From the NCBI GenBank assembly GCA_020849855.1, contig JADZFO010000047.1:20227-84226 (forward strand): DNA of 64,000 bases, in the 5' to 3' direction. This DNA comes from a bacterium (GTDB taxonomy: Bacteria > 4484-113 > JAFGCY01). The position numbers and the translations under genes are program-made. Position 1 is the stretch's first letter. The number at the start of each line of letters is the position of its first letter. Shown in pieces: positions 42,710 to 52,200 of the stretch. The notes below the pieces were generated by a model that was given only the letters and a program-made list of their open reading frames with translations, made no database searches and was not told where the DNA came from.

Positions 42710-43645
42710 ATGTCCACACTGAGCCAGGAAACCCGGAACGCCGTCACTACCGCCCTCGAGGCCAAGTTCCTTGGCGCGATGGTCGGCAGTGAGAACACGC
42801 AGCCGGGCCGCCTGTCGGGCGCAGAGCTGCTTCGCATGGTCGAAGTCCACCTCACGCCCAACGACAAGAGCAAGACGCATGTCCTGCTTCCACTGCCCGG
42901 CATGCCCGAGGAGTGGAAAGATAAGCGTCCCAGCCAGCAGCGTATTGAGCCGCTGGAGCTCACCATCGTCAACAAGCGCTACGCCACACCGACCGAGCGC
43001 GTCGACTTCCGCGCGAAGCGCATTGAAGACATCCTGTTCCAGTACGGCAACATCATCGCGATGCACGCGCTGCGCATGCGCCAGCACCGCGAGAAGCTGA
43101 TCATGGACGTCCTGAACGACGGCTTCAGTAGCCTCGCCGCTGATGGTCAGTTCTTCTTTGATACTGACCACGCCTGGGGCAACTCGGGCAGCCAGAACAA
43201 CAAGGGCACCACCGCCTTCGGTGAGACGGCTCTGGAAGCGATGCTGTCCCATTTCATGGGCTTCGTCGACAACGAAGGCGAGCCGATGGGCCTCTGGCCC
43301 GACCTGCTGATCGTCAGCAAGGAAGCCTACCGCGACGCCCTGCAGCTGATCGCGAGCGCCGAGCTTCGGGACACGACGGCGAACACCAGGTACGGCACGA
43401 GCAACCCGCACCACAACATCATCGACGTCCGCTGGAGCCCGCACGTTGACCCGGACAACTTCTATGGCCTGGTTACCACCCTGCCGCTGAAGCCAGTCCG
43501 CCTGCAGATCGAGCAGGAGCCCGTGTTCGAAGAGGATGACAAGGAGTGGTTCGACGAGGAAGTCATGAAGTACGGCGCCAAGAAGTACGAGGGCGCCGGC
43601 AACGGCTACTCGGAGCTGGCCTACGGCAGCACCGGCGGGAGCTAG
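42710..43645 (+). CDS. Major capsid protein, Mu gpT-like
   Basis: A 311-residue protein that matches Mu gpT major head subunits in length and in signature stretches: KRYATPTERVDFRAKRIEDI, QHREKLIMDVLNDGF, FFDTDHAW, FGETALEAMLSHFMGF and LWPDLLIVSKEAY. GGAG precedes the ATG. It assembles the icosahedral shell. Confidence 0.93.
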   Translation: MSTLSQETRNAVTTALEAKFLGAMVGSENTQPGRLSGAELLRMVEVHLTPNDKSKTHVLLPLPGMPEEWKDKRPSQQRIEPLELTIVNKRYATPTERVDFRAKRIEDILFQYGNIIAMHALRMRQHREKLIMDVLNDGFSSLAADGQFFFDTDHAWGNSGSQNNKGTTAFGETALEAMLSHFMGFVDNEGEPMGLWPDLLIVSKEAYRDALQLIASAELRDTTANTRYGTSNPHHNIIDVRWSPHVDPDNFYGLVTTLPLKPVRLQIEQEPVFEEDDKEWFDEEVMKYGAKKYEGAGNGYSELAYGSTGGS

Positions 43646-43648
43646 GCC

Positions 43649-44731
43649 ATGACCAATGCCGCCACCACCACTGATTACAGCCCGGGGCTGATCGCCGAGG
43701 CCCAGCGCCTCGGCATCAGCGCCGAACGGTATAGCAAGCTCAGCGATCCTGATCGCGTTCGGTTCGAACGCAAGGCCGCCAGAATGCTGCAGCCCGAAGA
43801 CCAGCAGAAGGCCAAGGCGCCGAAGCCGAAGTCGCCGCAGGCCCGCAAGAAAGCCGCACGGCGTTCCGCTATCAAAGACTCGGGCCCGCTCTTCGTGCTG
43901 GCCAAGCGCCAGCGCCCTGTCCGCAGTGGCGACGGCCGCCTGACCCGCTCCCCCGGGGACATCATCCCGCATCCAGATCAGATCGACCGCCAGCTTCTAG
44001 ATGGAGCGGCGGAACCGCTGGCCGCATGGTGGGGCGGGCAGTTCAAGGAACCCGAACGCGTCGACGGCAAGCTCTACCCCGCGCTGCGCCTCCGCCCCGC
44101 GGACAAACGCGTCTGGATCCAGGATGAGCCCCTGCGCCTGATCGAACTCGACGAGGCCAGTAACGGCCTTGCTCTGGCCGCGATCAAACGCTGCTGGGAG
44201 GCTGAAACACTGGAGCGCGTACCCTCGTGCTCCAGCCGGACCCTGTTGCGCGAAGCAGCCGCGGCTCGCCTGGCCAACCCCTACAGCGACGGTAAGCGGC
44301 CGATGTCGCTCCTGCTTGATGGACGCAGCCTGACAGTGCTGCAAGAAAACCTTGAGTACAAGGAAGCTACCGAGCTGCGCGAGGTTGAGCTGAAGCAGCT
44401 GATCGCTGTCTGTGAAGACGAGCAGGTACTGCTGGCCGTCATCGGCAAGCGCAGCCTGAGCGACAACCACGAAGACGCCCGCAAGAGAGTGGCCCTGCTG
44501 CGTGCCGAAGCCCAGGCCAGGAAGCAGGCCGAGGAGAAGGCCGAAGCGGATGCGAAGGCGAAGGCCGAAGCGGGTGCGAGCACTGTGCAGACTGAGTCCT
44601 CTGCGCAGACTACCGGGACAGAACCGCAGAACAGAACCGTGCCGCAGGCCGGCCAGATTAACGCTGCCCCGGAACCCGCGACAGCTCCTGCGCCGCCGAA
44701 GCAGGCGCCGCAAGGCAAGGGGAAGAAGTAG
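43649..44731 (+). CDS. Structural-region protein of unknown function
   Basis: A 360-residue protein with a short helical start, a Lys/Ala-rich linker (KAKAPKPKSPQARKKAARRS), a central folded part (~75-250) and a long Ala/Glu/Gln-rich C-terminal helix and tail. It sits between the capsid and connector genes, where Mu encodes gp35. That would suit a head-tail joining or internal head protein; the assignment is by position only. Confidence 0.7.
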   Translation: MTNAATTTDYSPGLIAEAQRLGISAERYSKLSDPDRVRFERKAARMLQPEDQQKAKAPKPKSPQARKKAARRSAIKDSGPLFVLAKRQRPVRSGDGRLTRSPGDIIPHPDQIDRQLLDGAAEPLAAWWGGQFKEPERVDGKLYPALRLRPADKRVWIQDEPLRLIELDEASNGLALAAIKRCWEAETLERVPSCSSRTLLREAAAARLANPYSDGKRPMSLLLDGRSLTVLQENLEYKEATELREVELKQLIAVCEDEQVLLAVIGKRSLSDNHEDARKRVALLRAEAQARKQAEEKAEADAKAKAEAGASTVQTESSAQTTGTEPQNRTVPQAGQINAAPEPATAPAPPKQAPQGKGKK

Positions 44732-44734
44732 GCC

Positions 44735-45217
44735 ATGAGCGTACTCTGCACCATTGCTGATCTGCAGCAGAAGCTCGACACCGACAAGCTGGTGGCCCTC
44801 GCTTGCGATGACACCAACACGACTCAGTTGCTCAACGACAGCGATGTGCAGGCGCGCCTGTCCTACTACATCTCCGACGGAAGTAACAAGGTCCGCCGCC
44901 GTATCGCCGGCAAATTTCCCGACCTGGACAGCGATGCGGCGGCGGACAGCACTCTGGCCGCAGACCTCCGAGACGCAGTGGTGAGCTACGTCCTGATGAT
45001 GCTCTACAACCGCCGCGGGCACTATGGCACTTCCAATCCCTTCAGCGACGCCTGGCGGGAAGCTAAGGAAGAGCTCGACAGCATCGCGGTGGGCAAGGTC
45101 AAGGCCGGTGCCGAAAACCGCCCCGACAACGAGGCTACCTCAAGCACCGCCAGCACAGAACCCGCCTATGCCCGCAGCAGCGACGGCACAGCCAGCCGGC
45201 TCATGGAGAAGTGGTAG
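44735..45217 (+). CDS. DUF1320 (Mu gp36-like) head-tail connector
   Basis: A 160-residue protein with the DUF1320 pattern: TIADLQQKLDTDKLVAL, then DSDVQARLSYYISDGSNKVR, and LRDAVVSYVLMMLYNRRG. These adaptors join portal and tail. The Ser/Thr-rich C-terminal ~35 residues look disordered. It overlaps the next gene slightly. Confidence 0.88.
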   Translation: MSVLCTIADLQQKLDTDKLVALACDDTNTTQLLNDSDVQARLSYYISDGSNKVRRRIAGKFPDLDSDAAADSTLAADLRDAVVSYVLMMLYNRRGHYGTSNPFSDAWREAKEELDSIAVGKVKAGAENRPDNEATSSTASTEPAYARSSDGTASRLMEKW

Positions 45218-45804
45218 CGGTGGGTCAGGTCACGCTGAGCTGGGAGGACCAGAAGGTTCAGGAGTACCTGAACCTGCTCGGCCGCAGTATTGAGCGGCCG
45301 TACGAACTGATGGGAATTCTCGGCCAGCTCATGGTTACCTTCACCAGCGAGCACTTTCAACAGCATGGACCTGGCTGGCAGCCCAAGAGCCCACTCTTTG
45401 CAGAATGGGAAGGCGGCAAGACCGCCCCTCTGACCTACACCGGCAACCTGGAGCGCAGTGTTGACTACGAGATCCTGGGTCTCGGCGCTGTTCGCGTCGG
45501 CACGAACCTGGAATACGCAGCAACCCAGCAATGGGGAACCAGCAGCCCGCGCTGGGTCTGTTTCTGGATCCAAGTGCAAAAGGGACCCGACGGAAAGACC
45601 CTGCGCTGGGAAAACGGCTATCCGCACGGTGTGTTCGTCCCCAGGCGTAAGGGGCAGGATCCCCCTGATGGCGTCGAAGCGGTCTATATGCGCATCAACA
45701 TCGAGCCCCGCGAGTTCATTCGCGATTTCGACTTCCGCGAAAAGCAGAGGATTGAAAGCGCGTCACAGGCATATTTGTCGAAACTGGGGAGGGCCGCGTG
45801 GTAA
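45211..45804 (+). CDS. Mu gpG-like virion morphogenesis (tail completion) protein
   Basis: A 197-residue protein like phage virion morphogenesis proteins: YELMGILGQLMVTFTSEHF, FQQHGPGWQPKSPLF and EREF-like EPREFI near the end, with YAATQQWG. This family acts at the head-tail junction. GTG start overlaps the previous gene; it overlaps the next by seven bases. Confidence 0.82.
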   Translation: MVAVGQVTLSWEDQKVQEYLNLLGRSIERPYELMGILGQLMVTFTSEHFQQHGPGWQPKSPLFAEWEGGKTAPLTYTGNLERSVDYEILGLGAVRVGTNLEYAATQQWGTSSPRWVCFWIQVQKGPDGKTLRWENGYPHGVFVPRRKGQDPPDGVEAVYMRINIEPREFIRDFDFREKQRIESASQAYLSKLGRAAW

Positions 45805-46298
45805 ACGATGTCCACCCGATAGTGCCATGCCTGACCCGCTTGCGGCGTTTCCTGTTGAACCAGGATCTCGCCAGCGGAACAGCTCTGGGCGCGATGCCTG
45901 AGCCCAAACCCAACCGCCACAGCCTGCCTTTTGCCAACCCCGCCAGCGTAACCATCGGCCTGGGTAATCGATCAGGCGAAGCGCCCCAGCGCATCACTCT
46001 GATACCCCAGGTAGAAACCGTCGAGGACAAGATCAGCGGCGGAGAGATCCTGATCCTGCTCATCAGCGATAAGGTCAGGGAAGACGACGCAACCACCAGC
46101 CTGCTCAACCTAAGCCATCAGATCCGCCACCAAATTCGCCGCGCCTGGAACCTGATCGGCGGCGATATCGCTATCGCCGGCGGCATTACCGAAAGCAAGC
46201 CCTTCATCGACTCCGGCCAGAGCCCGGACGGCCGGCAACTACCACCTCTGCAGATGGTGGCCATCTCAATCCCCGTGAGGAGCGTGAGCAATTCATGA
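45798..46298 (+). CDS. Putative tail terminator
   Basis: A 166-residue protein in the place of Mu-type gp37/gp38-like tail terminators. The fold seems alpha/beta with EILILLISDKVREDDATTSL and ending in a hydrophobic strand (LQMVAISIPVRSV), typical of terminator proteins. No direct motif match. Confidence 0.6.
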   Translation: MVNDVHPIVPCLTRLRRFLLNQDLASGTALGAMPEPKPNRHSLPFANPASVTIGLGNRSGEAPQRITLIPQVETVEDKISGGEILILLISDKVREDDATTSLLNLSHQIRHQIRRAWNLIGGDIAIAGGITESKPFIDSGQSPDGRQLPPLQMVAISIPVRSVSNS

Positions 46299-46852
46299 GT
46301 AGCAAACGCAAACGTGCGAATCCACAGGAGGACAGCGTGAACGAAAACGAAAGCACCAATCCCAGCTCTGCCGGCGGCGTTGATCAGATCGACGCTGCTC
46401 CTCCCGGCGGAGACGATACAGGCACTGCAGCCCTGCAGAACGCCGTCGTGACGGACGTCGCCTTGCCGGCCACGGAGAGCGGCAAGGTCACCGTCACGGT
46501 GATCCTGCCCTTCTTCTGCAGCTCCGGCCGGGACGCCTCGACTGGCGAGAGTTTCGCCGGCAAGCGCGGCAAAGACCGCAGACTTCCCGATGGCAGCACC
46601 GAGACCGTCCAGGTGCCCTGCGGACGCGAGGTCAAGCCTCACCGCCGCGAACGGGCCAAACCGCCACGGACTGGCTGGGTCAGCATCCCCGCGGATGTGA
46701 TCGAGCTGGACCTCACCGTCCCCAGCGAAGCGGAAGACTACCGCCGCTGGATCAGTTGCGACTGGGTGATCGACACCGCAGTCCTCACCGCCGCCGAGGC
46801 CGAAATCGCGGCGGCCAACGGCCTGAGCCAGGGGGACACCGCCAATGCGTAA
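46295..46852 (+). CDS. Hypothetical tail-region protein
   Basis: A 185-residue protein with a disordered acidic start and a beta-rich middle (KVTVTVILPFFCSSGRD). Cys residues at CSS, PCG and ISCDW may bind metal. Coupled to both neighbours by short overlaps. Likely a minor tail or joining protein; function unknown. Confidence 0.65.
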   Translation: MSSKRKRANPQEDSVNENESTNPSSAGGVDQIDAAPPGGDDTGTAALQNAVVTDVALPATESGKVTVTVILPFFCSSGRDASTGESFAGKRGKDRRLPDGSTETVQVPCGREVKPHRRERAKPPRTGWVSIPADVIELDLTVPSEAEDYRRWISCDWVIDTAVLTAAEAEIAAANGLSQGDTANA

Positions 46853-48179
46853 GAACCTGCTGACCAACCCGCTGTTCGTACCTCTGGGCCCGCGTGAGCT
46901 GGCCGTGATCTTCGGCGATGGCGCACTGGACCTCAGCCCGGTCGAGGAGCTGCGTTTCTACAAGACCATCAGCCCGGGCCTCACACTGCAGCAGTGGGAC
47001 GGCAACCGCATGGTCGACGTCGAAGAGCAGCCGCCGATGGAGGAGTACTTCTTCTCATTCAAAGTCCGCGAAGCCAGCAACCCGATTGCGGTTCAGGCCC
47101 TGAAGAACCGATTCCGTCCGACAACCAAGCAGACCTTCTACCGCCTGCGCTGCGAGAAGAAGGTCAAACAGCTCTTTGTAGACCACCCGCGGGCCCACAA
47201 CATCCCCGGCCTGGTCCAGAGCCTCAACACGACCGAGTTCCCAAAGCCTACCGGCGGGTCGGCAACCAGCCCGACCGGAGGCACGCTGCTCAGCACACAG
47301 AACCACGCCCAGATCGTGCCGTTCTATATCGACCCTGACCAGCTGCAAGGCGGGCTCGACCCGGCGGACTTCACGCTGGCCGACTTCGCCAACTTTGTCC
47401 GCGGCGTACATTACGTCTGCGGCACTCCCAGCGATGACATCACAACCGCGGTCACCGACAACGACAAGCTCTCGCTGACCTGGACGGCTCCGGTCATTCC
47501 TGACGGCGAGGCGCGGCCAACCGGTTTCATCATCCTCGTCGGCACTGGCACGGACATCACTACGAAGAAGGTGAGCGGCATTGTCCTGTGGGGCACCAGT
47601 GCCGCAGAGGTAAGCGACATCGGCACGGAGGACTTTGCAGCGCCGGCCAGCGCAGACTTCGAAGTCACCCAGCGCGGCATCGACAACAGTGGTACGCGAG
47701 ACTGGGGCGGCATTCTGACTTCCGGGACCGACTACACCTACGACCCCGAGATCGGCGAGACCAGCTTGCCGGAAGGCTCGGCCCACGACGGGGCGATGTT
47801 CCGTACCTGCCGCTGGTGGAAGGAAGCCTACACGATCGTGATGGACGACAACGATCCGGTCACCGAGTTCCATGTCGCGCTGCGCACGATCGACGCCCGC
47901 AGCAACGATCCGGATCCGGCGACCGCCCGGGCTACAGGCGACATGTGGACTGGCCCGAAGACGAACGCCAAGGCCTGGAACGTGCAGGACTGCACCATGT
48001 CCAGCGATAGCGACTATGACCGCAATGGCATTGTCGTCAGTGGCAAGTTCCTCAAATCAACGGTCACTGACCGCGACGGCACGCCGCGCCGCTGCACCCT
48101 GATCCACGAGAAGTTCAGCCCGGCGCACAAGAACTACCAGGCGATGTACGACGACGAGATCGCCGCCGCGGTCGACTAG
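46845..48179 (+). CDS. Probable major tail tube protein with inserted Ig/FN3-like domain
   Basis: A 444-residue protein upstream of the tail chaperones, the normal slot of the tube protein. The N-terminal and C-terminal parts fit a tube fold (EEYFFSFKVREASNPIAVQA; DRDGTPRRCTLIHEKFSPAH). In between, LSLTWTAPVIPDGEARPTGF and the following strands look like an FN3/Ig domain that would decorate the tube surface. The length is greater than the common tube proteins for this reason. Confidence 0.68.
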   Translation: MRKNLLTNPLFVPLGPRELAVIFGDGALDLSPVEELRFYKTISPGLTLQQWDGNRMVDVEEQPPMEEYFFSFKVREASNPIAVQALKNRFRPTTKQTFYRLRCEKKVKQLFVDHPRAHNIPGLVQSLNTTEFPKPTGGSATSPTGGTLLSTQNHAQIVPFYIDPDQLQGGLDPADFTLADFANFVRGVHYVCGTPSDDITTAVTDNDKLSLTWTAPVIPDGEARPTGFIILVGTGTDITTKKVSGIVLWGTSAAEVSDIGTEDFAAPASADFEVTQRGIDNSGTRDWGGILTSGTDYTYDPEIGETSLPEGSAHDGAMFRTCRWWKEAYTIVMDDNDPVTEFHVALRTIDARSNDPDPATARATGDMWTGPKTNAKAWNVQDCTMSSDSDYDRNGIVVSGKFLKSTVTDRDGTPRRCTLIHEKFSPAHKNYQAMYDDEIAAAVD

Positions 48180-48253
48180 ACCGCGCAGTGACTTTCCCCA
48201 GTGATCACAAAGGCGGCCAGGGAGGGCCGCCACACCACACCCCGGAGAGGACC

Positions 48254-48760
48254 ATGACAAGCGATTACAACACCGTCGAAGCACTGCCAGGCGGATCAAA
48301 CAACGCACTCGAACTGCTCAACCTGGAGAGCATTCTGGCCGCCTCAAAAGAGCTGATGGCCCGCGAGGCTACTATTGAGGTTTGCGGCGCAACCGTACAC
48401 GAAATGAGCAGCGCTCAGTTTGACGAAGGGCTACTCAAGTTCGGTGAACCCCTCGTCAAGCTGGCCGAATCAGCCGAAGGCATCAGTTTCGATCTCGGCT
48501 CACTGATCCCGCTGATCAAAGAGGTCCCCGGCCTGATCAACTGGCTGCTCAGCGCAAGCACGGACCTGAGTGAAACGGCAATCAAGTCCCTTCCGCAGTC
48601 GCGCCGCGCGCTGATACTCGCTGGCGTGCTGGCCTGGAACTTTGTGCAGAACGTCGGGTGGCGCTGTTTTTTCGGCAGCGCGAAGCGCGCCGGGCTGGCC
48701 GTCGCCGCCGAGCAGGCCGCCTCGCAGACGAACGCTTCCAGCGAAGGTTCGGCCAGCTGA
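48254..48760 (+). CDS. Tail assembly chaperone (gpG-like), upstream part
   Basis: A 168-residue protein between tube and tape measure genes. GGAGAGG precedes the ATG. A -1 slippery heptamer TTTTTTC at 48667-48673 lies 88 bases before its stop, and the next reading frame is open across the overlap, so part of the product should be extended into the 48658-49212 frame, as in gpG/gpGT pairs. Helices near the end (RALILAGVLAWNFVQNVGW) are typical of the family. These chaperones coat the tape measure during tail assembly. Confidence 0.82.
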   Translation: MTSDYNTVEALPGGSNNALELLNLESILAASKELMAREATIEVCGATVHEMSSAQFDEGLLKFGEPLVKLAESAEGISFDLGSLIPLIKEVPGLINWLLSASTDLSETAIKSLPQSRRALILAGVLAWNFVQNVGWRCFFGSAKRAGLAVAAEQAASQTNASSEGSAS

Positions 48761-49212
48761 TGATCGGTATGCCGCTCCATCCGCCAACCCACACGCAGCG
48801 CCTGCAGCGCATTGCTGCCCTGGCTGCTGTGTATGACCTTTCAGCGGGCAGGGTGACCAAGGCGCAGGAGCTGTACCTGCTGGACGAGGTGCAATTCCAG
48901 GAGCGGATCCAAAACGTAAACACAGCGCTGGAAGGACTGAGCTGCCCTCGGCGGCCGCGGGACGGGCAGTGGTCAAGCGACTACGACCGCGAACTGGAAG
49001 AGTTCCGCAGCGACCATCGCTGGCTGTCCGCCCTCAAGGCCCAGGAGCTGTTCTGCTTCTATGAACCGCTGGGCAGCGAGTTCGGCGAGCGAGACGACAA
49101 GGATCCCGAGTGGTGGCTCAGCGCCCCCGGCGTGAGCCTCGGCACGATGGACGCCCCGACCCAGGGGCCGCAGCTGAGGCGCAAGCCGCGCAAGGACAGC
49201 CTTCATGCCTAG
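48658..49212 (+). CDS. Tail assembly chaperone extension (gpT-like), reached by -1 frameshift
   Basis: This frame is open from 48658 and overlaps the gpG-like gene by ~100 bases in the -1 phase. Slippage at 48667-48673 would join the two into one ~318-residue protein. A separate start is also possible: ATG at 48760 overlaps the upstream stop (TGATG) and opens MIGMPLHPPTHTQR. The segment after 48760 is helical and ends in KRKPRKD-like basic residues. The coordinates give the open frame, not a proven start. Confidence 0.72.
   Translation: MALFFRQREARRAGRRRRAGRLADERFQRRFGQLMIGMPLHPPTHTQRLQRIAALAAVYDLSAGRVTKAQELYLLDEVQFQERIQNVNTALEGLSCPRRPRDGQWSSDYDRELEEFRSDHRWLSALKAQELFCFYEPLGSEFGERDDKDPEWWLSAPGVSLGTMDAPTQGPQLRRKPRKDSLHA
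48667..48673 (+). promoter_or_regulatory. Programmed -1 frameshift site (TTTTTTC)
   Basis: In the upstream frame the bases read T TTT TTC, the classic X XXY YYZ layout. After slippage the ribosome enters the open gpT-like frame. The site lies at the expected place in the tail chaperone overlap. A downstream G/C-rich segment could form the stimulatory structure. Confidence 0.75.
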
Positions 49213-52200
49213 CAACCCCAAGGTCAGCCTGACACTTACTCTGGAGAACGGACAGTTCAAGCTGGGCTTGAAGGAAGTCCAGAGCGACCTCCACGCTACA
49301 AAGCAGGATAGCAAGGCCATGGCTCAGGCCATGAGCGAAAGCGCCAGGGCAGCTGAAACCAGCTACAAACAGGCCCGCGCCGCATATCTGGCCGCCAAGG
49401 TGGCAGGCCAGGAGAACGAGGCCCAGCTCAAGAAGGAAGCCGCGGCCGCCCGGCTGGCCGCCCAGGCCGCAAAAGCAAACATGGAGGCCTTCAAGGCCAC
49501 ATCGAATGAGGCGCGCAAACTGGGCGACAGCGCCGATCAGGCAGGACGTAAGGGCGCCAGCGGCCTGAAGCAGATGCATACCCAGGCCAGCCAGCTGAAG
49601 ACCACACTTGGCGAAGTGCAGCAGATCCTGCGCGGCCTGTCGGTACTGGCGGCAGGCGGGCTGGGAACCATGGCCGTTGGCGGTGGGTATCTGGCGACAC
49701 GAGGGATCCGTGAGTCGATGACCTTTGAGGACATCCGCGCCGGCTACGAGGCACAGCTAAAGGACCGCGCTGCGGCCCAGAAACTGTTTAACGAGACCCT
49801 GCGATTCACTAAGTACACGCCGTTTCGTTTACAGCAGACGGCCGAGGGCTCGGGCATGATCCTGGACGCCCTGGGATCCCAAAGCGCTTCCAATGGCCAG
49901 CTGATGAGCATGCTCAACATCGTTGGACAGGCGGTAGCCGCGAAACCAGGAAAGTTGACGCTTGACCAGGCAATCCGGGCGCTGACCCAGCTCCGCGGCG
50001 GCAGCTACCAGCTGCAGGAAATGCTGCCTCTGGGCTTGACTCGCGAAGTGCTGGAAAAGAACGGCGTCGGCTTCGACAGCCAAAACCAGCTGACCACATC
50101 AGGGCCAAAGGCCTTCGAGATTGCGCTGAAAGTCCTGCAGGAGAAGTACGACGGCTTCTTCGACCAGGCTGAAAACCGCCTTAGCACGATGCTCAGCAAC
50201 CTCGAGGACAGTGTCCAGCAGAAGTTCGCAGCCTTCGGCGACATCCTTGCCGAAAGCGGAGTCAAGGACTTCTTCAAGGAGGTACAGGCCGAGCTCGACA
50301 AGCTCGACAGCGACCCGGGGTTCCTGAAAGGAATCCGGGAGCTGGGCCGCGAAGCCGGCCAGATGGTGAAAGGGGCGGGCAGCCAGCTGATCCAGTTCCT
50401 GCGGGATGGCGTCGAATGGCTGGGCAAGCACCCAACGGCACTGGCCGACGCACTGCGTACCGCTACTGAGGTAGCCAAAGGGCTGTTTGTTGCCGTTGTG
50501 ATCTTGACGGGGCTTTCGGGCCTGGTTGCCCTGGCAGAGGGCATCACCATAATCCTGGGACTCTTCGCCGGGCCAGCCGGCTGGGTCGTGCTTATCGGTC
50601 TGGCTGTCGCGGCCATTATGGGCGGCAACGGGTTGCTCAACGCGATAAATCAGTTGACCGGCTCTCGCGACGACATGACCCAGCTCGGCCGTGACAGCGC
50701 TGCCGCCATGCAGATCATGCGTGAGGAGTTCCGCAAGACCGAGGGAGGAGCGCGCTCACTGATCGTGGCCCTCCTGGATCTCGCTATGGCACAGCAGGAC
50801 AACGCGCGTACCATGCGCCAACGGGAAGCACTTAACGAACTCGGACTAAATAGCTGGCGGACCAACGGAAGGCTGACGGTGAATGTCGGAAGCCCGCAGG
50901 GTCCAAAGAAGACCATCGACCTCGGCAACTCGATTGAGCGCGCCGAGGCCTTCGCTTCCGGTGCGCCGACGCTTTACTTCGATGGTATGCCGATAACCTC
51001 TGTCGCTCAAAACCCCTCGGGCAACTGGGGCATGTCGGCAACGGAAGCGCTGGGCACGCAGATCAGTCGCGCAAAGCAAGCTGATCCTGGCCCTGTCCCG
51101 ATGGGACCATGGCGTCCCCCTGGCCCATACTTGAACTCCCAATACAATCCCGGCAAGGCAGCCTGGCCTTTTGGTTCCGACGCAGCTGACGCTCTGCCCG
51201 AAGACAAGCGCGGCCCCTTCCAGATAGAACTCGAGCGCCGCCAGGTTGAAGTGCGCGCCCAGCTCAAGAAACTCACCTACGGCGACGGTAAGGGCCTGAT
51301 CTGCGTTCTCAAGACCGGTAAAGGCATGGCCGTCCTGGGCGGAGCAGATGCCGAAGCCTGGATGAAATCGGTCGGCTGGGATGCCAGCACCAGCTCCACG
51401 CTTGGCAAAGTGCAGTCTTCGGGACTGAGCAGGGCCGGACTTGAGGACCTGCAGCCCGGTGACATGGTCTTTCACGTCAAGCCGGGCGGCAAAGGCCACA
51501 CAGGGCTTTTCGATCGTATAGAGAATGGCAAGGTCTACATCACCGGCAACAGTCCGGGCTCTGTGGGCTACGACATCCCGCTAAGCGAATTCATGAACCC
51601 GGCCATCGCGTACAAGCCGGGCCAGACCGGCGCCTACGCTTTCGTAAATCCCTTCGATTCAGTGCGCCAGTGGCAGGGCCAGCTCGGCGGCCTTACGGGA
51701 GCGCCGCTGGGCAGCTGGTCCAGCCCCCACAGCATTCCCACGCCATATGGCCCCGGCGCCAGCCCCGCGGACAAAGTCAACGCCATGCTGAAGGCCGTCG
51801 CCGGCGACACCAGCTCAAGGTACTCGGCAGAGTACCGCGTCGAAAAGCTGCAGGAACAGGTGACCTGGTACCAGAAGCTCGGTGAAGCAATGGGGAGCTT
51901 CGTCGACGGGCTCAAACAAAAGGTCCAGGAACTGCAGGGGCTGAAAGACAGCCTCGTCGATGCCCGGGACGGCCTGGCCGTGAGCATCCAGCAGGCTCTG
52001 GGTTTCGACCGTGGCGCAGACGTGCTGCGGGCGCAGCAGCTCGAACGCAGTGCGCGCGATGCACGAGATGCTTACGGCAAGCTCGGGCCCGACGCAAGCC
52101 CCGAGGAACAGGCCCGGGCAATGCAGCGCTGGGCCGAAGGCGTCAAGGCAATGTACGACATGGCCGCAGGCCTGCGTGGCCGAAAGGGCGCAGAGCAGCT

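Noticed and set aside
40914-43972. Two long leftward frames (574 and 435 residues) across the head genes
   Set aside because: Antisense to scaffold, decoration and gpT-like capsid genes; typical shadows in G/C-ended codon DNA.
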